DNA from: Lachnospiraceae bacterium
GTDB lineage: Bacteria > Bacillota > Clostridia > Lachnospirales > Lachnospiraceae
Direction: 5' to 3'
Length of the DNA: 50,590 nucleotides
Assembly (NCBI GenBank): GCA_022766245.1
Contig: JALEPL010000021.1
Location: 1-50,590 of the forward strand
The notes beneath the pieces were generated by a model that was not told the origin of the DNA, ran no database searches, and worked only from the letters and a program-made list of their open reading frames with translations. This document shows, piece after piece, positions 25,098 through 36,329 of the stretch. Within the stretch, counting starts at the first letter, position 1, and each line of letters begins with the position of its first letter. Position numbers and translations under genes: made by a program.

Positions 25098-27023
25098 TTA
25101 TCCTTCGATTCCATTCTTTTCTTTGATATAGGCAATAAACTGTTCCTCCGGAAGTGGTTTGGAGAAATAATATCCCTGTATGTAATCCACCTCGGCCTGC
25201 TTCATAATCTCAAGCTGAGATTCCTGTTCCACACCCTCCGCCACAATCTTATAGCCCATCTTCTTTACCATATTCACTGCACTTCGGATAATCTCGCTTC
25301 CTTTTTCATGACCGGACACCATATCCACCAAAGTCTTATCAAACTTGATAATGGTCAACGGCCAGGAAGCCATGGCACTGATATTGGAATATCCGGTTCC
25401 AAAATCATCCAGTGACCAGGATACTCCTTCCTGGTATAAATCCTGCATATTCTGCATCACCACCGTCGGAGAGTCCACCATAGCAGTCTCTGTAATCTCG
25501 AGATTGACCATCTCCTTCTCAATATTATACTGCTTCAACATCTGCAAGATCATTTCAGACATCTCCTTCTGCATACACTGAACCACAGAAAGATTGATTT
25601 CAATATACTCCAGTCCCAGCTTCCTGATATCCCATTCCTTGATAAAACGAAACACCTTTTCCAGAATCATGCTGCCAATTTGCAGGATCATGCCATTCTC
25701 CTCCGCAATGGGAATAAACTCATCCGGCGGGATAAATCCTTCCTCCGGATCAATCAGACGAATCAGTGCTTCAGCAGACACCATCCGCCCCTTTGCCACC
25801 GAATAAATCGGCTGGTAATACATCTGGAAATAATCATTCACAATGGCATGCCGGATAATCTGTGTCACCTTGATTCGACGCTCTGCCTTTTGCAGATCAA
25901 TGGACTTGATATCCACCTCATGGTTCCCATCTGCTGTCAATTTAGTAAAAGCTGAGTGACAGAAATACAACTCCTTCAGATTCTTCACATCTTGAGGAAT
26001 CGCATACTGCATCATTTTATAATTCAGTAGAATATCCCCGTCATCCAGCTGCCACATCTGTGCAAAACGCGCTCGCACCCGCGCCTGATATGCTCCCATT
26101 TTCTTATTCTCAGGCTGCATGATCACAAACAAGCCATCATTGAAATAATAGGTATTTTGCTGAGAAATGCGATCCATGAACTCTGCCACCTGAATCAAGA
26201 CCTTCGTGCGATTCTCCACGCCAAAGTTCTGAACAATAAAATTCAGGTTTTCAATCTGAAGAACAAAAACATTCATTCCTTTACCGGCTTCCAGATTGAG
26301 GTTTACAATTTTTTCAAATACCTTGCGATTGTAAATCTTCAACTCGGAATCCAGATATTCATCCGGTTTTTGAAGATTTAAGAACACAATCAATTCTCCA
26401 ATTGCCATTCCAATGTGGCGCAATAACAACGCCGGGAAAAAATACTGCAGCAGAGTAGCCAGACAGCTGATTCCCATATAGGCACATACTGAGATTTTGA
26501 TTCTGCGATTGGAATGCTTCTTTTCCAAAAGAACATATCCCACGCCCACTACCACATAATAAAATGCCACCACATACAAGATGGGCTGCATGGGGCCATG
26601 GTAAAAGCTTCCCCGTTCCGTATAGTCAAACAGCCATCCCGTCAATGGATTCGTGAGCCATAGCAGCAATACAATGGTTTGCGGTACCAGAAGCATGAGC
26701 TTCCAATACCATTTCACATTACGGATACTTCCTCTTACCACGGTCACAGCATAAAACGCAAACAGTACCGGTGGCAGATTCAACAGGCAGGCGTGTAGAT
26801 AGTCTACCAGTATCTGAACAGCTCTGGGCAAAAATTCCGGGTCTAGCTTGTCCAGCGTTCCCGGTATATTGACCAATGCTGCCACCATCGTACAGATCAC
26901 CAGTGCCATAAAAATGACATTATGTACTTCTTTTGTCTTTTTCTGCGTAAAATACATCCACAGAATCACCATGCAAATGGCAGCCGCACATACATTATAT
27001 TGCAGTTGATATTCTATTCCCAT
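25098..27023 (-). CDS. Membrane c-di-GMP phosphodiesterase (degenerate GGDEF plus EAL)
   Basis: The 641-residue protein has about seven hydrophobic segments (1-215), a degenerate GGDEF domain (about 225-370, with YFNDGLF in place of GGDEF) and a full EAL domain (390-635). Catalytic and metal residues of an active EAL domain are present: SAEALIRL (Glu418), EINLSV, EITETAM, LDDFGTGYSN, KFDKTLV, VAEGVEQE and QGYYFSKPL. It should cleave c-di-GMP to pGpG at the membrane. It heads the transcript with the PAS-GGDEF cyclase behind it, so opposite activities are co-expressed. The promoter is at 27071-27099. Confidence 0.92.
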   Translation of the reverse strand: MGIEYQLQYNVCAAAICMVILWMYFTQKKTKEVHNVIFMALVICTMVAALVNIPGTLDKLDPEFLPRAVQILVDYLHACLLNLPPVLFAFYAVTVVRGSIRNVKWYWKLMLLVPQTIVLLLWLTNPLTGWLFDYTERGSFYHGPMQPILYVVAFYYVVVGVGYVLLEKKHSNRRIKISVCAYMGISCLATLLQYFFPALLLRHIGMAIGELIVFLNLQKPDEYLDSELKIYNRKVFEKIVNLNLEAGKGMNVFVLQIENLNFIVQNFGVENRTKVLIQVAEFMDRISQQNTYYFNDGLFVIMQPENKKMGAYQARVRARFAQMWQLDDGDILLNYKMMQYAIPQDVKNLKELYFCHSAFTKLTADGNHEVDIKSIDLQKAERRIKVTQIIRHAIVNDYFQMYYQPIYSVAKGRMVSAEALIRLIDPEEGFIPPDEFIPIAEENGMILQIGSMILEKVFRFIKEWDIRKLGLEYIEINLSVVQCMQKEMSEMILQMLKQYNIEKEMVNLEITETAMVDSPTVVMQNMQDLYQEGVSWSLDDFGTGYSNISAMASWPLTIIKFDKTLVDMVSGHEKGSEIIRSAVNMVKKMGYKIVAEGVEQESQLEIMKQAEVDYIQGYYFSKPLPEEQFIAYIKEKNGIEG

Positions 27024-27070
27024 AAAAACACCTTTTCTCCCTAAATCTCGATTTCCCCAAAGTAACTCTT

Positions 27071-27099
27071 ATTATAAACTCTATGTCCAAAACTGTCTA
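27071..27099 (-). promoter_or_regulatory. Promoter of the EAL-GGDEF-EamA transcript
   Basis: TAGACA (27099-27094) and TATAAT (27076-27071) are spaced by 17 bases on the minus strand, about 48 bases before the ATG at 27023. Confidence 0.65.
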
Positions 27100-27122
27100 G
27101 TTATTTCCTCTTTTCTCATAAC

Positions 27123-27157
27123 AAAAAACGCTGCCATCCCCGTCTGGGACGACAGCG
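27123..27157 (-). terminator. Terminator of the ATP synthase operon
   Basis: Arms CGCTG/CAGCG (27129-27133 and 27153-27157) with further pairing inside (CGTCCCA with GGGATG) are followed on the minus strand by six Ts. It lies right after atpC. Confidence 0.8.
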
Positions 27158-27180
27158 CCTGTCACGACACAATCTATTAT

Positions 27181-27600
27181 TTAGTATCCCTCAATCTGAT
27201 ACTTTTTGGATACCTTCAAACGAGACATGGCCCGTGAAATGGTTGCCTGCGTATGCTCATATTCCCGGCGGCTCTGTTTATGCCGCAGATCCTCCTGTGC
27301 ACGCAGCAACGCCTCTTTTGCACGGTACACATCGATCTCCTCCGGCTTCTCCACAGAACCCAGCAATAGCAGTGCACGATTGTTAATCATCTGAAGAATT
27401 CCCGGTCCGCAAACCGCTTGAATCGTCTCCCCATCTGCTGTTCGAAGCCGCATCTCACCAATTTCTGTGGCAAATACGGTATCCTCATGATTTGCCATAA
27501 TTCCCTTTTCTCCGTCCTGCAACGGAACCACCAGCAGTTCACATCTTCCATCAAAAAACGTACGATTGCAGGCCATAATCTTTACAGGAAACGTATTCAT
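27181..27600 (-). CDS. atpC: F1 ATP synthase epsilon subunit
   Basis: I chose the ATG at 27600 (MNTFPVKIMACN, 139 residues). An AGAGG lies 8 bases upstream, and two earlier in-frame starts are too close to it. The N-terminal beta-sandwich (to about 85) and the C-terminal helical hairpin (AKEALLRAQEDL...) have the normal epsilon layout. The subunit couples the F1 rotor to the c-ring and can inhibit ATP hydrolysis. It is the last gene of the operon, 15 bases after atpD. Confidence 0.93.
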   Translation of the reverse strand: MNTFPVKIMACNRTFFDGRCELLVVPLQDGEKGIMANHEDTVFATEIGEMRLRTADGETIQAVCGPGILQMINNRALLLLGSVEKPEEIDVYRAKEALLRAQEDLRHKQSRREYEHTQATISRAMSRLKVSKKYQIEGY

Positions 27601-27615
27601 ACTCATCACCTCTTG

Positions 27616-29055
<1,440 letters not shown>

Positions 29056-29952
29056 TTAACTCGTTCCTTTTTTCTTGCGTCTCTGCGCCTTTGCACCGCT
29101 GATTACCTCGGTGATTTCCTGCGTAATAGCGGTCTGTCTCACACGATTATACAAAATGCCTAATTCATGCAGCATCTCATTGGCATTGTCCGTGGCTGCT
29201 TCCATGGCCATCACCCTGGCATTCTGTTCACAGCAGTAGGACTCCACCAGCGCACCATAGACAAATCCTGTCATAAAGTTCTTTCCAATATTTTCAATTA
29301 CCTGATCCGGGGATGGATAGAAATTCAACGTCTCCTGATAAACATCCACCGGAATATTCGAAAAATCCTGCCTCTCCATGGGCAAAAGCTTCTGCATCAC
29401 GGTCTCCGTCTGGGATCCCTTCTGCATTCTGGTATAGATAACATTCACCTCATCCAGTTCTCCGCTCAGAAACAGATCTACCAACTGTTCTGCAATCAGT
29501 CTTGCACGACCCAAGGAAGGATCCTGCGCCGTATAATGGAATTCCGGGTCTGCCTTGTCAGGATTCTTCAGAAAATACTGGCTTCCCACAAAGCCAACCA
29601 CATACAGCTTCGTGTTCTCGTGCTGTTCCAAGCACTCCTCTGCCTCCTTGATCACATTATGATTGTAAGCACCCGCCATTCCCTTGTCCGCAGTGATGAC
29701 CAGATAGCCCCTGGTCCTCTTCTCCTCCGGTATTTCCTCCCGATGGTCAAAAAAGGGATGCGTCACCTCCGGACAATGGCGCAGCAAACGGTTCATGGAG
29801 GACTGTAGCGCATAGAAATAGGGTTCCGTCTCGTCCAATGCCTTTCTGGCCTTTCGAAGCTTCGTGGATGCAATCATGTACATGGCATTTGTTATTTTTC
29901 TTGTATCCTGAATACTTTTGATTCTGGTTTGAATCTCTCTCGTACTAGCCAT
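29056..29952 (-). CDS. atpG: F1 ATP synthase gamma subunit
   Basis: The 298-residue central shaft subunit begins with the conserved helix (REIQTRIKSIQDTRKITNAM) and ends with the conserved helix MEAATDNANEMLHELGILYN, then RVRQTAITQEI. Both form the coiled coil inside the alpha3beta3 ring. Positions between atpA (32 bases upstream) and atpD are the usual ones. The length matches other clostridial gamma subunits. Confidence 0.96.
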   Translation of the reverse strand: MASTREIQTRIKSIQDTRKITNAMYMIASTKLRKARKALDETEPYFYALQSSMNRLLRHCPEVTHPFFDHREEIPEEKRTRGYLVITADKGMAGAYNHNVIKEAEECLEQHENTKLYVVGFVGSQYFLKNPDKADPEFHYTAQDPSLGRARLIAEQLVDLFLSGELDEVNVIYTRMQKGSQTETVMQKLLPMERQDFSNIPVDVYQETLNFYPSPDQVIENIGKNFMTGFVYGALVESYCCEQNARVMAMEAATDNANEMLHELGILYNRVRQTAITQEITEVISGAKAQRRKKKGTS

Positions 29953-29984
29953 ACACTCACCTGCCTGTTTAGAAAAATTTGGAA

Positions 29985-31484
29985 TTATCGCTTATAATCT
30001 TCATAGGCGGATAAAATCTGCTCCACCACAGCATCATCCAATGTCTTTTCCTTTTCAATCTGTTCCCCGATGTGGGGGTATTCCTCATCAAAATAGGCCA
30101 ATACCGCCGCCTGGTATTTTTTCATTTCTTTTAAATCCCTGTCCACAAATTTTTTATGTTCTGCCAGTACAAGAGTGATGACCTGCTCGTGCAGGGACAT
30201 GGGATGACCCAACGGCTGTTTCAACAGCTCCATCAGCCCCTTTCCATAGACCAGCTGATTTTTCGTTGACTCATCCAGATCAGAACTAAACTGGGTAAAT
30301 ACTTCCATCTCACGAAACTGCGCCAAATCTACACGAAGGCTTCCGGCTGCTTTTTTCATGGCTTTCGTCTGGGCAGCTCCACCTACACGGGATACGGAAA
30401 GTCCCACATTTACTGCCGGACGCTGTCCGGAGAAGAACAGATCCTCCTCCAGAAAAATCTGTCCATCCGTAATGGAAATTACATTTGTGGGGATATAGGC
30501 AGATACATCTCCTGCCTGGGTCTCAATAATCGGTAACGCCGTGATGGAACCGCCGCCCAGCTCATCCGACAGCTTGCTGGAACGCTCCAGCAGTCTGGAG
30601 TGCAGGTAGAAGACATCACCGGGATATGCCTCACGTCCCGGAGAACGCTCCAGCAAAAGGGAAATCGTACGATATGCCACTGCATGCTTGGACAGGTCAT
30701 CATATACGATCAGCACATCTTTTCCCTGATACATGAAATACTCGGCCAGTGCTGTTCCGGAATAGGGAGCAATATACTGCAGGGAAGCAGAATCGCTGGC
30801 CATAGAGGAAAGCACGATGGTGTAATCCATGGCATCATGCTGCCGCAGGGTATTCACCAGTTTCGAAATAGTAGAAGCCTTCTGACCAATGGAAACGTAG
30901 ATACAGATGACGTTTTTTCCCTTCTGATTCAAAATGGTATCCAATGCGATGGAAGTTTTTCCGGTCTGACGGTCTCCGATAATCAGCTCACGCTGTCCCC
31001 TACCAATGGGGAACATGGAATCGATGGCCAGAATACCTGTTTCCATAGGCTCATTGACACTTTTACGATCTACGATACTGGGTGCTTCCCGCTCGATGGG
31101 CTGATAGCCTGCTGCCTCAATGTCACCCTTTCCATCGATGGGTGCTCCCAAAGCATCCACCACTCGACCGATAAAGGCTTCTCCCACCGGGATACCTGCC
31201 TTCTTTTTGGTACGGGAAACCTTCGTTCCCTCTGTGATATCGTTGTCCTTTCCCAAAAGGATTACACCGATCTCATTGCGGCGGATATCCTGCACCATAC
31301 CCTTCGTTCCGGTTTCAAACATCACGATCTCACCGTACATGGCATGGTCAATTCCGTAAACGGTCACGATTCCGTCTCCGCACCAGATAACAGTTCCCGT
31401 CTCCTGATTTTGGGAAATCTCCGCATAATTTTCTATCTCTTCTTTTAAAATGGAAATAATTTCCTCTGAACTAATGGCACTCAC
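29985..31484 (-). CDS. atpA: F1 ATP synthase alpha subunit
   Basis: The 499-residue subunit carries the P-loop [11 protein letters not shown] (about residue 169) and the alpha signature with [16 protein letters not shown]. It starts with GTG, behind a strong AGGAGG (AGGAGGTGACACG). It binds non-catalytic nucleotides and contacts the delta subunit. It lies 15 bases after atpH and 32 before atpG. Nothing odd is seen. Confidence 0.97.
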   Translation of the reverse strand: MSAISSEEIISILKEEIENYAEISQNQETGTVIWCGDGIVTVYGIDHAMYGEIVMFETGTKGMVQDIRRNEIGVILLGKDNDITEGTKVSRTKKKAGIPVGEAFIGRVVDALGAPIDGKGDIEAAGYQPIEREAPSIVDRKSVNEPMETGILAIDSMFPIGRGQRELIIGDRQTGKTSIALDTILNQKGKNVICIYVSIGQKASTISKLVNTLRQHDAMDYTIVLSSMASDSASLQYIAPYSGTALAEYFMYQGKDVLIVYDDLSKHAVAYRTISLLLERSPGREAYPGDVFYLHSRLLERSSKLSDELGGGSITALPIIETQAGDVSAYIPTNVISITDGQIFLEEDLFFSGQRPAVNVGLSVSRVGGAAQTKAMKKAAGSLRVDLAQFREMEVFTQFSSDLDESTKNQLVYGKGLMELLKQPLGHPMSLHEQVITLVLAEHKKFVDRDLKEMKKYQAAVLAYFDEEYPHIGEQIEKEKTLDDAVVEQILSAYEDYKR

Positions 31485-31499
31485 CGTGTCACCTCCTAA

Positions 31500-32009
31500 T
31501 TAGCTGTTCCTCTTCACCAATTGCCGACGCATATCGTTTATTCGGCCCAGAATACTGTAGTCCGTCTCAACATCTCCTACCTTCACCACAAAGCCGCCCA
31601 TCACTTCCTGCCGCTGAATCAGTTCCAGATCCACCTGAGACCTGTGATATTCCCTTGCAAGCTTCGCCTTGATTCCTTCTATCTGTTCCTCGGTGGGCGG
31701 CGTCACATAATAAAGAGTAGCATCCAGAATATCCTGTTTCTCATGAGCGTAATTTTCATAATAAATAAAAATATCCGGCAAACAGTCTGCACTGTGATAA
31801 CGGGTCAGTACTTTGAAAAAATTTTGCATCTCTGAGGGAAAAATCCGGTCAATGACGTGCTCCTTTTCCGGGAATGATACCACCGGATTCATCAACACAT
31901 CCATAAGCTGCGGATTCTCCTTCACCAGACTCTGGGTCTTTGCAATGACGTCCTGAGGAATATTCAGTTCATACAGTACTTTTGCATAATTAATTGCCGT
32001 TTGAGTCAT
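31500..32009 (-). CDS. atpH: F1 ATP synthase delta subunit
   Basis: The 169-residue subunit is at the normal length and in the normal place. The helical N-terminal half (INYAKVLYELNIP) is followed by the C-terminal part with LELIQRQEVMGGFVVKVGD, a conserved region. It joins the alpha subunits to the b-subunit stalk. Its start overlaps the end of atpF by 20 bases, so the two are probably translated together. Confidence 0.93.
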   Translation of the reverse strand: MTQTAINYAKVLYELNIPQDVIAKTQSLVKENPQLMDVLMNPVVSFPEKEHVIDRIFPSEMQNFFKVLTRYHSADCLPDIFIYYENYAHEKQDILDATLYYVTPPTEEQIEGIKAKLAREYHRSQVDLELIQRQEVMGGFVVKVGDVETDYSILGRINDMRRQLVKRNS

Positions 32010-32487
32010 TCACACCACCTGCTTGTAAGTATTGACGATAAAGTGCCTGATCCATCTCCTCACTGTTTCCGGATGCCACGATTTTTGCCGCAGCTGCCAT
32101 AGCAAGCATGGCAATCTCATTTTCCGCATCCTTCACAGCCTGATTCCGCTCATTATCTATGGTTTCTTTTGCATCCTGAATAATTTTTTCTGAACGCTCA
32201 TTGGCCTGGGCAATCAAACGGTTATATTCCTTGTCAGCCCGCTCCTTTGCCTGCGTCATCTGCTTTGCAGCCTCCTCATCCAGACCATCCACGGCAGTCT
32301 GCCATTTCCCCTTCAATTCCTCTGCCTCTGCATTTGCCTGTGCGGCCTTTGCAAAGGATTCCTCAATGGTCTGCTTCCGCTTTTCCATTACAGCAAGCAC
32401 CGGACCGATCAAAAACTTTTTCAGCAACAAGTATAAAATCAGCAGATTGATAATGGTCCAAACAAAATCCCAACCAAAGCTTAACAT
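31990..32487 (-). CDS. atpF: Fo ATP synthase b subunit
   Basis: One N-terminal membrane helix (WTIINLLILYLLLKKFLIGP, about 10-29) is followed by a long charged, Ala/Glu/Lys-rich coiled coil. This is the peripheral stalk. The 165-residue length is normal. It lies 47 bases after atpE and overlaps atpH by 20 bases. Confidence 0.94.
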   Translation of the reverse strand: MLSFGWDFVWTIINLLILYLLLKKFLIGPVLAVMEKRKQTIEESFAKAAQANAEAEELKGKWQTAVDGLDEEAAKQMTQAKERADKEYNRLIAQANERSEKIIQDAKETIDNERNQAVKDAENEIAMLAMAAAAKIVASGNSEEMDQALYRQYLQAGGVNDSNGN

Positions 32488-32534
32488 ACCTGCACCTGCC
32501 TTTCTGTCATGTTGAAGCTAACGCTCAACCCGGA

Positions 32535-32759
32535 TTATCTTAAAAGAAGGATAATGAGGATAGCGATAACAAAACCGTAAATAGCGGTTGCCTCTGCCAG
32601 GGCACAGCCTAATAACAGAGAGGTACGAATCTTGCCTGCTGCCTCAGGCTGTCTTGCGATTGCATCTGTTGCCTTTGAGGTTGCCAGTCCGATGCCGATA
32701 CCTGCTCCAATACCTGTTAATACTGCGATTCCTGCTCCAATTGCTACTAAAGTTGTCAT
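32535..32759 (-). CDS. atpE: Fo ATP synthase c subunit, proton type
   Basis: I chose the ATG at 32759 (MTTLVAIGAG, 74 residues). GGAG lies 8 bases upstream, and the in-frame GTG three codons earlier overlaps that site. Two membrane helices flank the polar loop ARQPEAAGK. The ion-binding carboxylate is Glu56 in ALAEATAIYG. Sodium-type rings such as that of Ilyobacter have a Gln in the first helix and a Ser after the Glu; here these are Ile and Ala. I therefore predict proton coupling. The small size is normal. Confidence 0.95.
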   Translation of the reverse strand: MTTLVAIGAGIAVLTGIGAGIGIGLATSKATDAIARQPEAAGKIRTSLLLGCALAEATAIYGFVIAILIILLLR

Positions 32760-32806
32760 AATAAACACTCCTTTTCTTGATTTATCTCTTTTCGAACCAA
32801 TATACC

Positions 32807-32827
32807 CGAATGAATTTGCATATTAAT
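32807..32827 (+). repeat. 21-bp motif, copy 1 (atpB-atpE gap)
   Basis: CGAATGAATTTGCATATTAAT occurs here, in the 92-base gap between atpB and atpE, and identically at 36330-36350. Its 18-base core is an imperfect palindrome around TGCA (14 of 18 bases agree). Confidence 0.6.
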
Positions 32828-32851
32828 CCAAACAGAATCTAATTAAAATAG

Positions 32852-33544
32852 CTATTCCTCCTCAATACCTTCTTCGATAAATAAAGAAGTGAGGAAGACG
32901 AATACATAGGCCTGTATAAATCCATCAAAGATATCAAAATACAAGCTTAACACCATGGGGATGATTAAGGGAACTACCAGCTTGATCAGTTCCATGACTA
33001 CGAACGATCCCAGCACATTACCAAACAATCGCATACACAAGGACAATGGTCGAATTACTAATTCCATTACATTGATGGGTGCCACAATTGCGATTGGCTC
33101 TGCAAAGTCCTTCATTCTCTGTTTGAAGCCTTTTGCCTGGATATGGGCATATTCAATCAGAAAAATACTCATCACAGATAATGCCACTGTCACATTCAGA
33201 TCCTTGGTGGGCGGTTTAAACCCAAAGATTCCAATGATATTTGCAAATCCTATATACAGGATTACCATAATAAGGTAGGGAATATATCTTTTCCCCTTCT
33301 CCCCCAGAATCTCATAAAAGAAATCATAAAAAAATCCGATTCCCGTCTCCAGCGCAAGCTGCAGCTTACCCGGATTTTCTACCCTGAGGTTTCGAACAAA
33401 CAAGATCGACGGAATCACCAGAACTGCCATAATAATCCATGTGACCACCACAGATTCTCCAACGGGAAGTCCATTTCCTATGGGAATGGTAAAAACCGTC
33501 TCACAATTTAGTTCTTCCACCAGGTCATTTACCAGTTCTTCCAC
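32852..33544 (-). CDS. atpB: Fo ATP synthase a subunit
   Basis: The 230-residue channel subunit has five to six membrane helices. The essential arginine lies in the stretch RPLSLCMRLFGNVLGSFVVM (near residue 170). It starts with GTG, 7 bases after AGGAGG. It opens the operon; no atpI gene precedes it in the window. The Arg, the c-ring type and the gene order atpBEFHAGDC together indicate a complete, ordinary F1Fo enzyme. Confidence 0.95.
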   Translation of the reverse strand: MEELVNDLVEELNCETVFTIPIGNGLPVGESVVVTWIIMAVLVIPSILFVRNLRVENPGKLQLALETGIGFFYDFFYEILGEKGKRYIPYLIMVILYIGFANIIGIFGFKPPTKDLNVTVALSVMSIFLIEYAHIQAKGFKQRMKDFAEPIAIVAPINVMELVIRPLSLCMRLFGNVLGSFVVMELIKLVVPLIIPMVLSLYFDIFDGFIQAYVFVFLTSLFIEEGIEEE

Positions 33545-33585
33545 CCAAACACCTCCTTATCTGTTTGTCTTTTTTTTGCGTTTGT

Positions 33586-33614
33586 ATTATACTATCCGAG
33601 TCAGGATATGTAAA
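33586..33614 (-). promoter_or_regulatory. Promoter of the ATP synthase operon
   Basis: TTTACA (33614-33609) and TATAAT (33591-33586) are spaced by 17 bases on the minus strand, about 40 bases before atpB. It is in the 127-base gap shared with the divergent LysR gene. Confidence 0.75.
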
Positions 33615-33671
33615 ACGTATCATTTATATTGTTGCCATATCATTTTTATATATCAGGGAGTGTCTTTCATT

Positions 33672-34556
33672 ATGATTACATACGATTATTACCGCATTTT
33701 TTACTATGTCGCCCTTTATCGGAGTTTTACCAAAGCTGCCGAGATTCTCGGGAACAATCAGCCTAACATCACCCGATGCATGAACAATCTGGAAAACGAA
33801 TTGGAATGCAAGCTTTTTATCCGTTCCAACCGTGGCGTCACCCTGACCCCGGAGGGGGAACGTCTCCTGTCCCACGTTTCCATCGCCTACGAGCATCTGC
33901 AGTATGGGGAACAGGAAATTAAACGTGACAAAAGTTTGGAAAGCGGTCGTATCACCATCGGTGCCAGTGAAACCGTACTTCCATTATTACTATTGAAGAA
34001 ACTGGAAAATTTCCACGAAGAATATCCCAATGTACACCTGAAAATCTCCAGCCATTCCACGCCACATGTCATCTCATCCCTGGAGGATGGATTGGTAGAC
34101 TTCGCAGTGGTTACCACCCCTGTTGCAATCAAAAAGCCTCTCTACAAAATTTCCCTGCATTCGTTCCGGGAAATCCTGATCGGAGGCTCAAAATACAAAT
34201 TTTTGACAGATAGACCCTATCATCTCGCAGAATTGGTGGAATATCCTTTTGTGTCACTGGGCAAGCATACTGCCACAAGAGAACTGTATATTCAATATTT
34301 TTTAAATCACAATTTATCCTTCAAACCGGATATGGAGGCAGCTACTGCCAATCAAATCCTGCCGCTTATCATCCATAATCTGGGCATTGGCTTTTATCCG
34401 GAGGAACTGGCAAGCAATGCCATCAAAGAGAAAAAGGTGTATCCGATTCATTTGGCGGATCCTTTTCCGCAAAGGCATATTTGCCTGATTATGGACAAAA
34501 GCAAGCCACTCAGTATCGCCGTACAGAAGTTTGTGAGTAAGCTGCAGGAAAAGTAG
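33672..34556 (+). CDS. LysR-family transcriptional regulator
   Basis: I chose the ATG at 33672 (MITYDYYRIFYYVALYRSFT, 294 residues), with GGGAG about 11 bases upstream. A longer frame from 33441 would cover atpB antisense and lacks a ribosome binding site. The helix-turn-helix (RSFTKAAEILGNNQPNITRC) is followed by a type 2 periplasmic-binding-like effector domain to the end. It is divergent from the ATP synthase operon, which it might control, and converges on the ABC-class ATPase gene with 3 bases between the stops. Effector unknown. Confidence 0.9.
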   Translation: MITYDYYRIFYYVALYRSFTKAAEILGNNQPNITRCMNNLENELECKLFIRSNRGVTLTPEGERLLSHVSIAYEHLQYGEQEIKRDKSLESGRITIGASETVLPLLLLKKLENFHEEYPNVHLKISSHSTPHVISSLEDGLVDFAVVTTPVAIKKPLYKISLHSFREILIGGSKYKFLTDRPYHLAELVEYPFVSLGKHTATRELYIQYFLNHNLSFKPDMEAATANQILPLIIHNLGIGFYPEELASNAIKEKKVYPIHLADPFPQRHICLIMDKSKPLSIAVQKFVSKLQEK

Positions 34557-34559
34557 CAT

Positions 34560-36293
34560 TTAACTACGGCGGTAGCGGTTCAGGCAGGCGTAGATTTCCT
34601 GCACTCTGGGAATAGCGTATCCCCCCGGAATGTATCCACCCTCTGCAAAGAAGGCAAGCCCCTTTTTCTCCACCTGCTGCTCCAGATATTTTGCAATTTC
34701 CGGCAAAGTCCGTCTGCCGTCCACCAGATTCTCTACCGCATATTTTAGTAAAAGACCCAGGGCAGCCGTCTGCTCGCTGTCCACCAGCTGTTCGATATAA
34801 CGCAGATCCACATTCTGTTTTCCCAGAGAAAATCCATCTTTTCCCATCACCTTTACCTTCAAACGCTCCGGCTCATCACGACGCACTGCACCGGTGCGAT
34901 AATCTCTGCGCTTCACTGCGCCATCCGCATCCTTTGTCATGACACGCCGGCTCACGGCCTTTTCAAATGGTGCAGGCTCCTCAAAGGCCACCGGGAACTG
35001 TCCACACAATTCCTTCGCCTTGGCTGTGATATCCACCGGACGGTAGCTGTCCATCTGGATCACCGTATCCGCAATGTGGAAAAATGCTCCGGAACTTCCC
35101 GCCACTAAAATGGTGGAGATCCCCGCCTTTTCATAGAGATCTCTGGCTCTGGACAAAAATGGTGTAATAGGCTCCTTGTCCGGGCTCACCACCTGTTGCA
35201 TAAAGGCATCCCTCACCATAAAGTTGGTGGCAGAGGTATCCTCATCCAGAAGGAATACCCGTCCGCCGGCTTCCATACCCTCCACAATGCCAGCTGCCTG
35301 AGAGGTACTTCCGCTGGCATCTGCGGTAGAAAAACATCTGGTATCTTTTTTATTCGGAAGATCTCTGATAAATAAAGAGATATCTACATCTTTGATAAAT
35401 CGCCCATCCTCTGAGCGCATTTTGATAGCAGTGTCATCTGTAATGACATACTCTCTTCCATCTCCGGCAATATGGTCATACACCCCCAGCTCCAGCGCAT
35501 TCAGCAGTGTGGACTTTCCGTGGTAGCCACCTCCCACAATCAATGTGATTCCTGCCGGGATACCCATGCCGGTGATGGTTCCCCTGTGGGGCAGTTCCAT
35601 GGTGACCCGAAGGGAATCCGGTGATTGAAATGCTGTAGAATCCTTCATAGGACGGGAGGATACACCGCTCTCTCTGGGCAGGACTGCTCCGTCTGCCACG
35701 AATGCCACCAGCTTACGTTCCGCCAGCTGTGTTCGGATATAGGCCTGATCCTCCGCCAGTTCAATGGCCGCTTTCATGGTCTTGCCATTGATATTTTGAT
35801 AATAAAAAGCCTGCTTCACACATTCCGGCAGATACTCAAATAAAATCTTCTCCAGCTCTCTGGCATTGATGGTTCTTCCATTAGCGGGAAATCCCACCGC
35901 AAAACGGGCAGTGATTCCCTTGTCGCTGACCTCACATGCGGTGCGTCGCAATACTTCCTGTCCGCAGTGTGTCACGGAGATTAAGCCGCTCTTTCCGGAG
36001 CCCTTTGCCTTAAAAGTAAAATGATTCACCTGCTGGGCAAACTGCCGGGTCAAAAAATCTGCCAGCGCATTTCTGGTGAGGGCATCCTTTTTACAAAATT
36101 CCGGGAATCCCGCCTGCTCATCGGAGACGAATACACTCAGGTGGGACGGAGCCGCAAAGGGATCTCCCTGCACATGATCGATATTTAACACAAAGCCATC
36201 AAACCGATAGCTGCCTTTGAGTCCCTTGTAGGCAGGGTAGCTTTTATGGTCAATGCTTCGAAGCTGATTTTGTAAGTCTTTTGCTGTTTGCAT
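34560..36293 (-). CDS. ABC-class ATPase of the PF09818 type
   Basis: The 577-residue cytoplasmic protein belongs to a predicted ABC-class ATPase family (PF09818, COG3044). Walker A is GGGYHGKSTLL (about residue 255), the signature-like stretch is TADASGSTSQAA, and Walker B is VFLLDEDTSATNFM. The following GSSGAFFHIAD is typical of the family. No membrane domain or permease gene is near, so it is not a classic transporter. The role is unknown. It is read toward the LysR gene. Its upstream gap has a 21-bp motif also found in the atp operon. Confidence 0.85.
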   Translation of the reverse strand: MQTAKDLQNQLRSIDHKSYPAYKGLKGSYRFDGFVLNIDHVQGDPFAAPSHLSVFVSDEQAGFPEFCKKDALTRNALADFLTRQFAQQVNHFTFKAKGSGKSGLISVTHCGQEVLRRTACEVSDKGITARFAVGFPANGRTINARELEKILFEYLPECVKQAFYYQNINGKTMKAAIELAEDQAYIRTQLAERKLVAFVADGAVLPRESGVSSRPMKDSTAFQSPDSLRVTMELPHRGTITGMGIPAGITLIVGGGYHGKSTLLNALELGVYDHIAGDGREYVITDDTAIKMRSEDGRFIKDVDISLFIRDLPNKKDTRCFSTADASGSTSQAAGIVEGMEAGGRVFLLDEDTSATNFMVRDAFMQQVVSPDKEPITPFLSRARDLYEKAGISTILVAGSSGAFFHIADTVIQMDSYRPVDITAKAKELCGQFPVAFEEPAPFEKAVSRRVMTKDADGAVKRRDYRTGAVRRDEPERLKVKVMGKDGFSLGKQNVDLRYIEQLVDSEQTAALGLLLKYAVENLVDGRRTLPEIAKYLEQQVEKKGLAFFAEGGYIPGGYAIPRVQEIYACLNRYRRS

Positions 36294-36329
36294 AGTACAC
36301 TTCCTTTTCTTATTATTTACTTATTTACT

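Noticed and set aside
32535-32759. Sodium-driven ATP synthase
   Set aside because: The c subunit lacks the helix-1 Gln and the Ser following the essential Glu that define sodium rings; Ile and Ala are found there.
33441-33671. Longer N-terminus for the LysR gene at 33672
   Set aside because: The extension covers atpB and its promoter in antisense and has no ribosome binding site. The ATG at 33672 starts the normal LysR fold.
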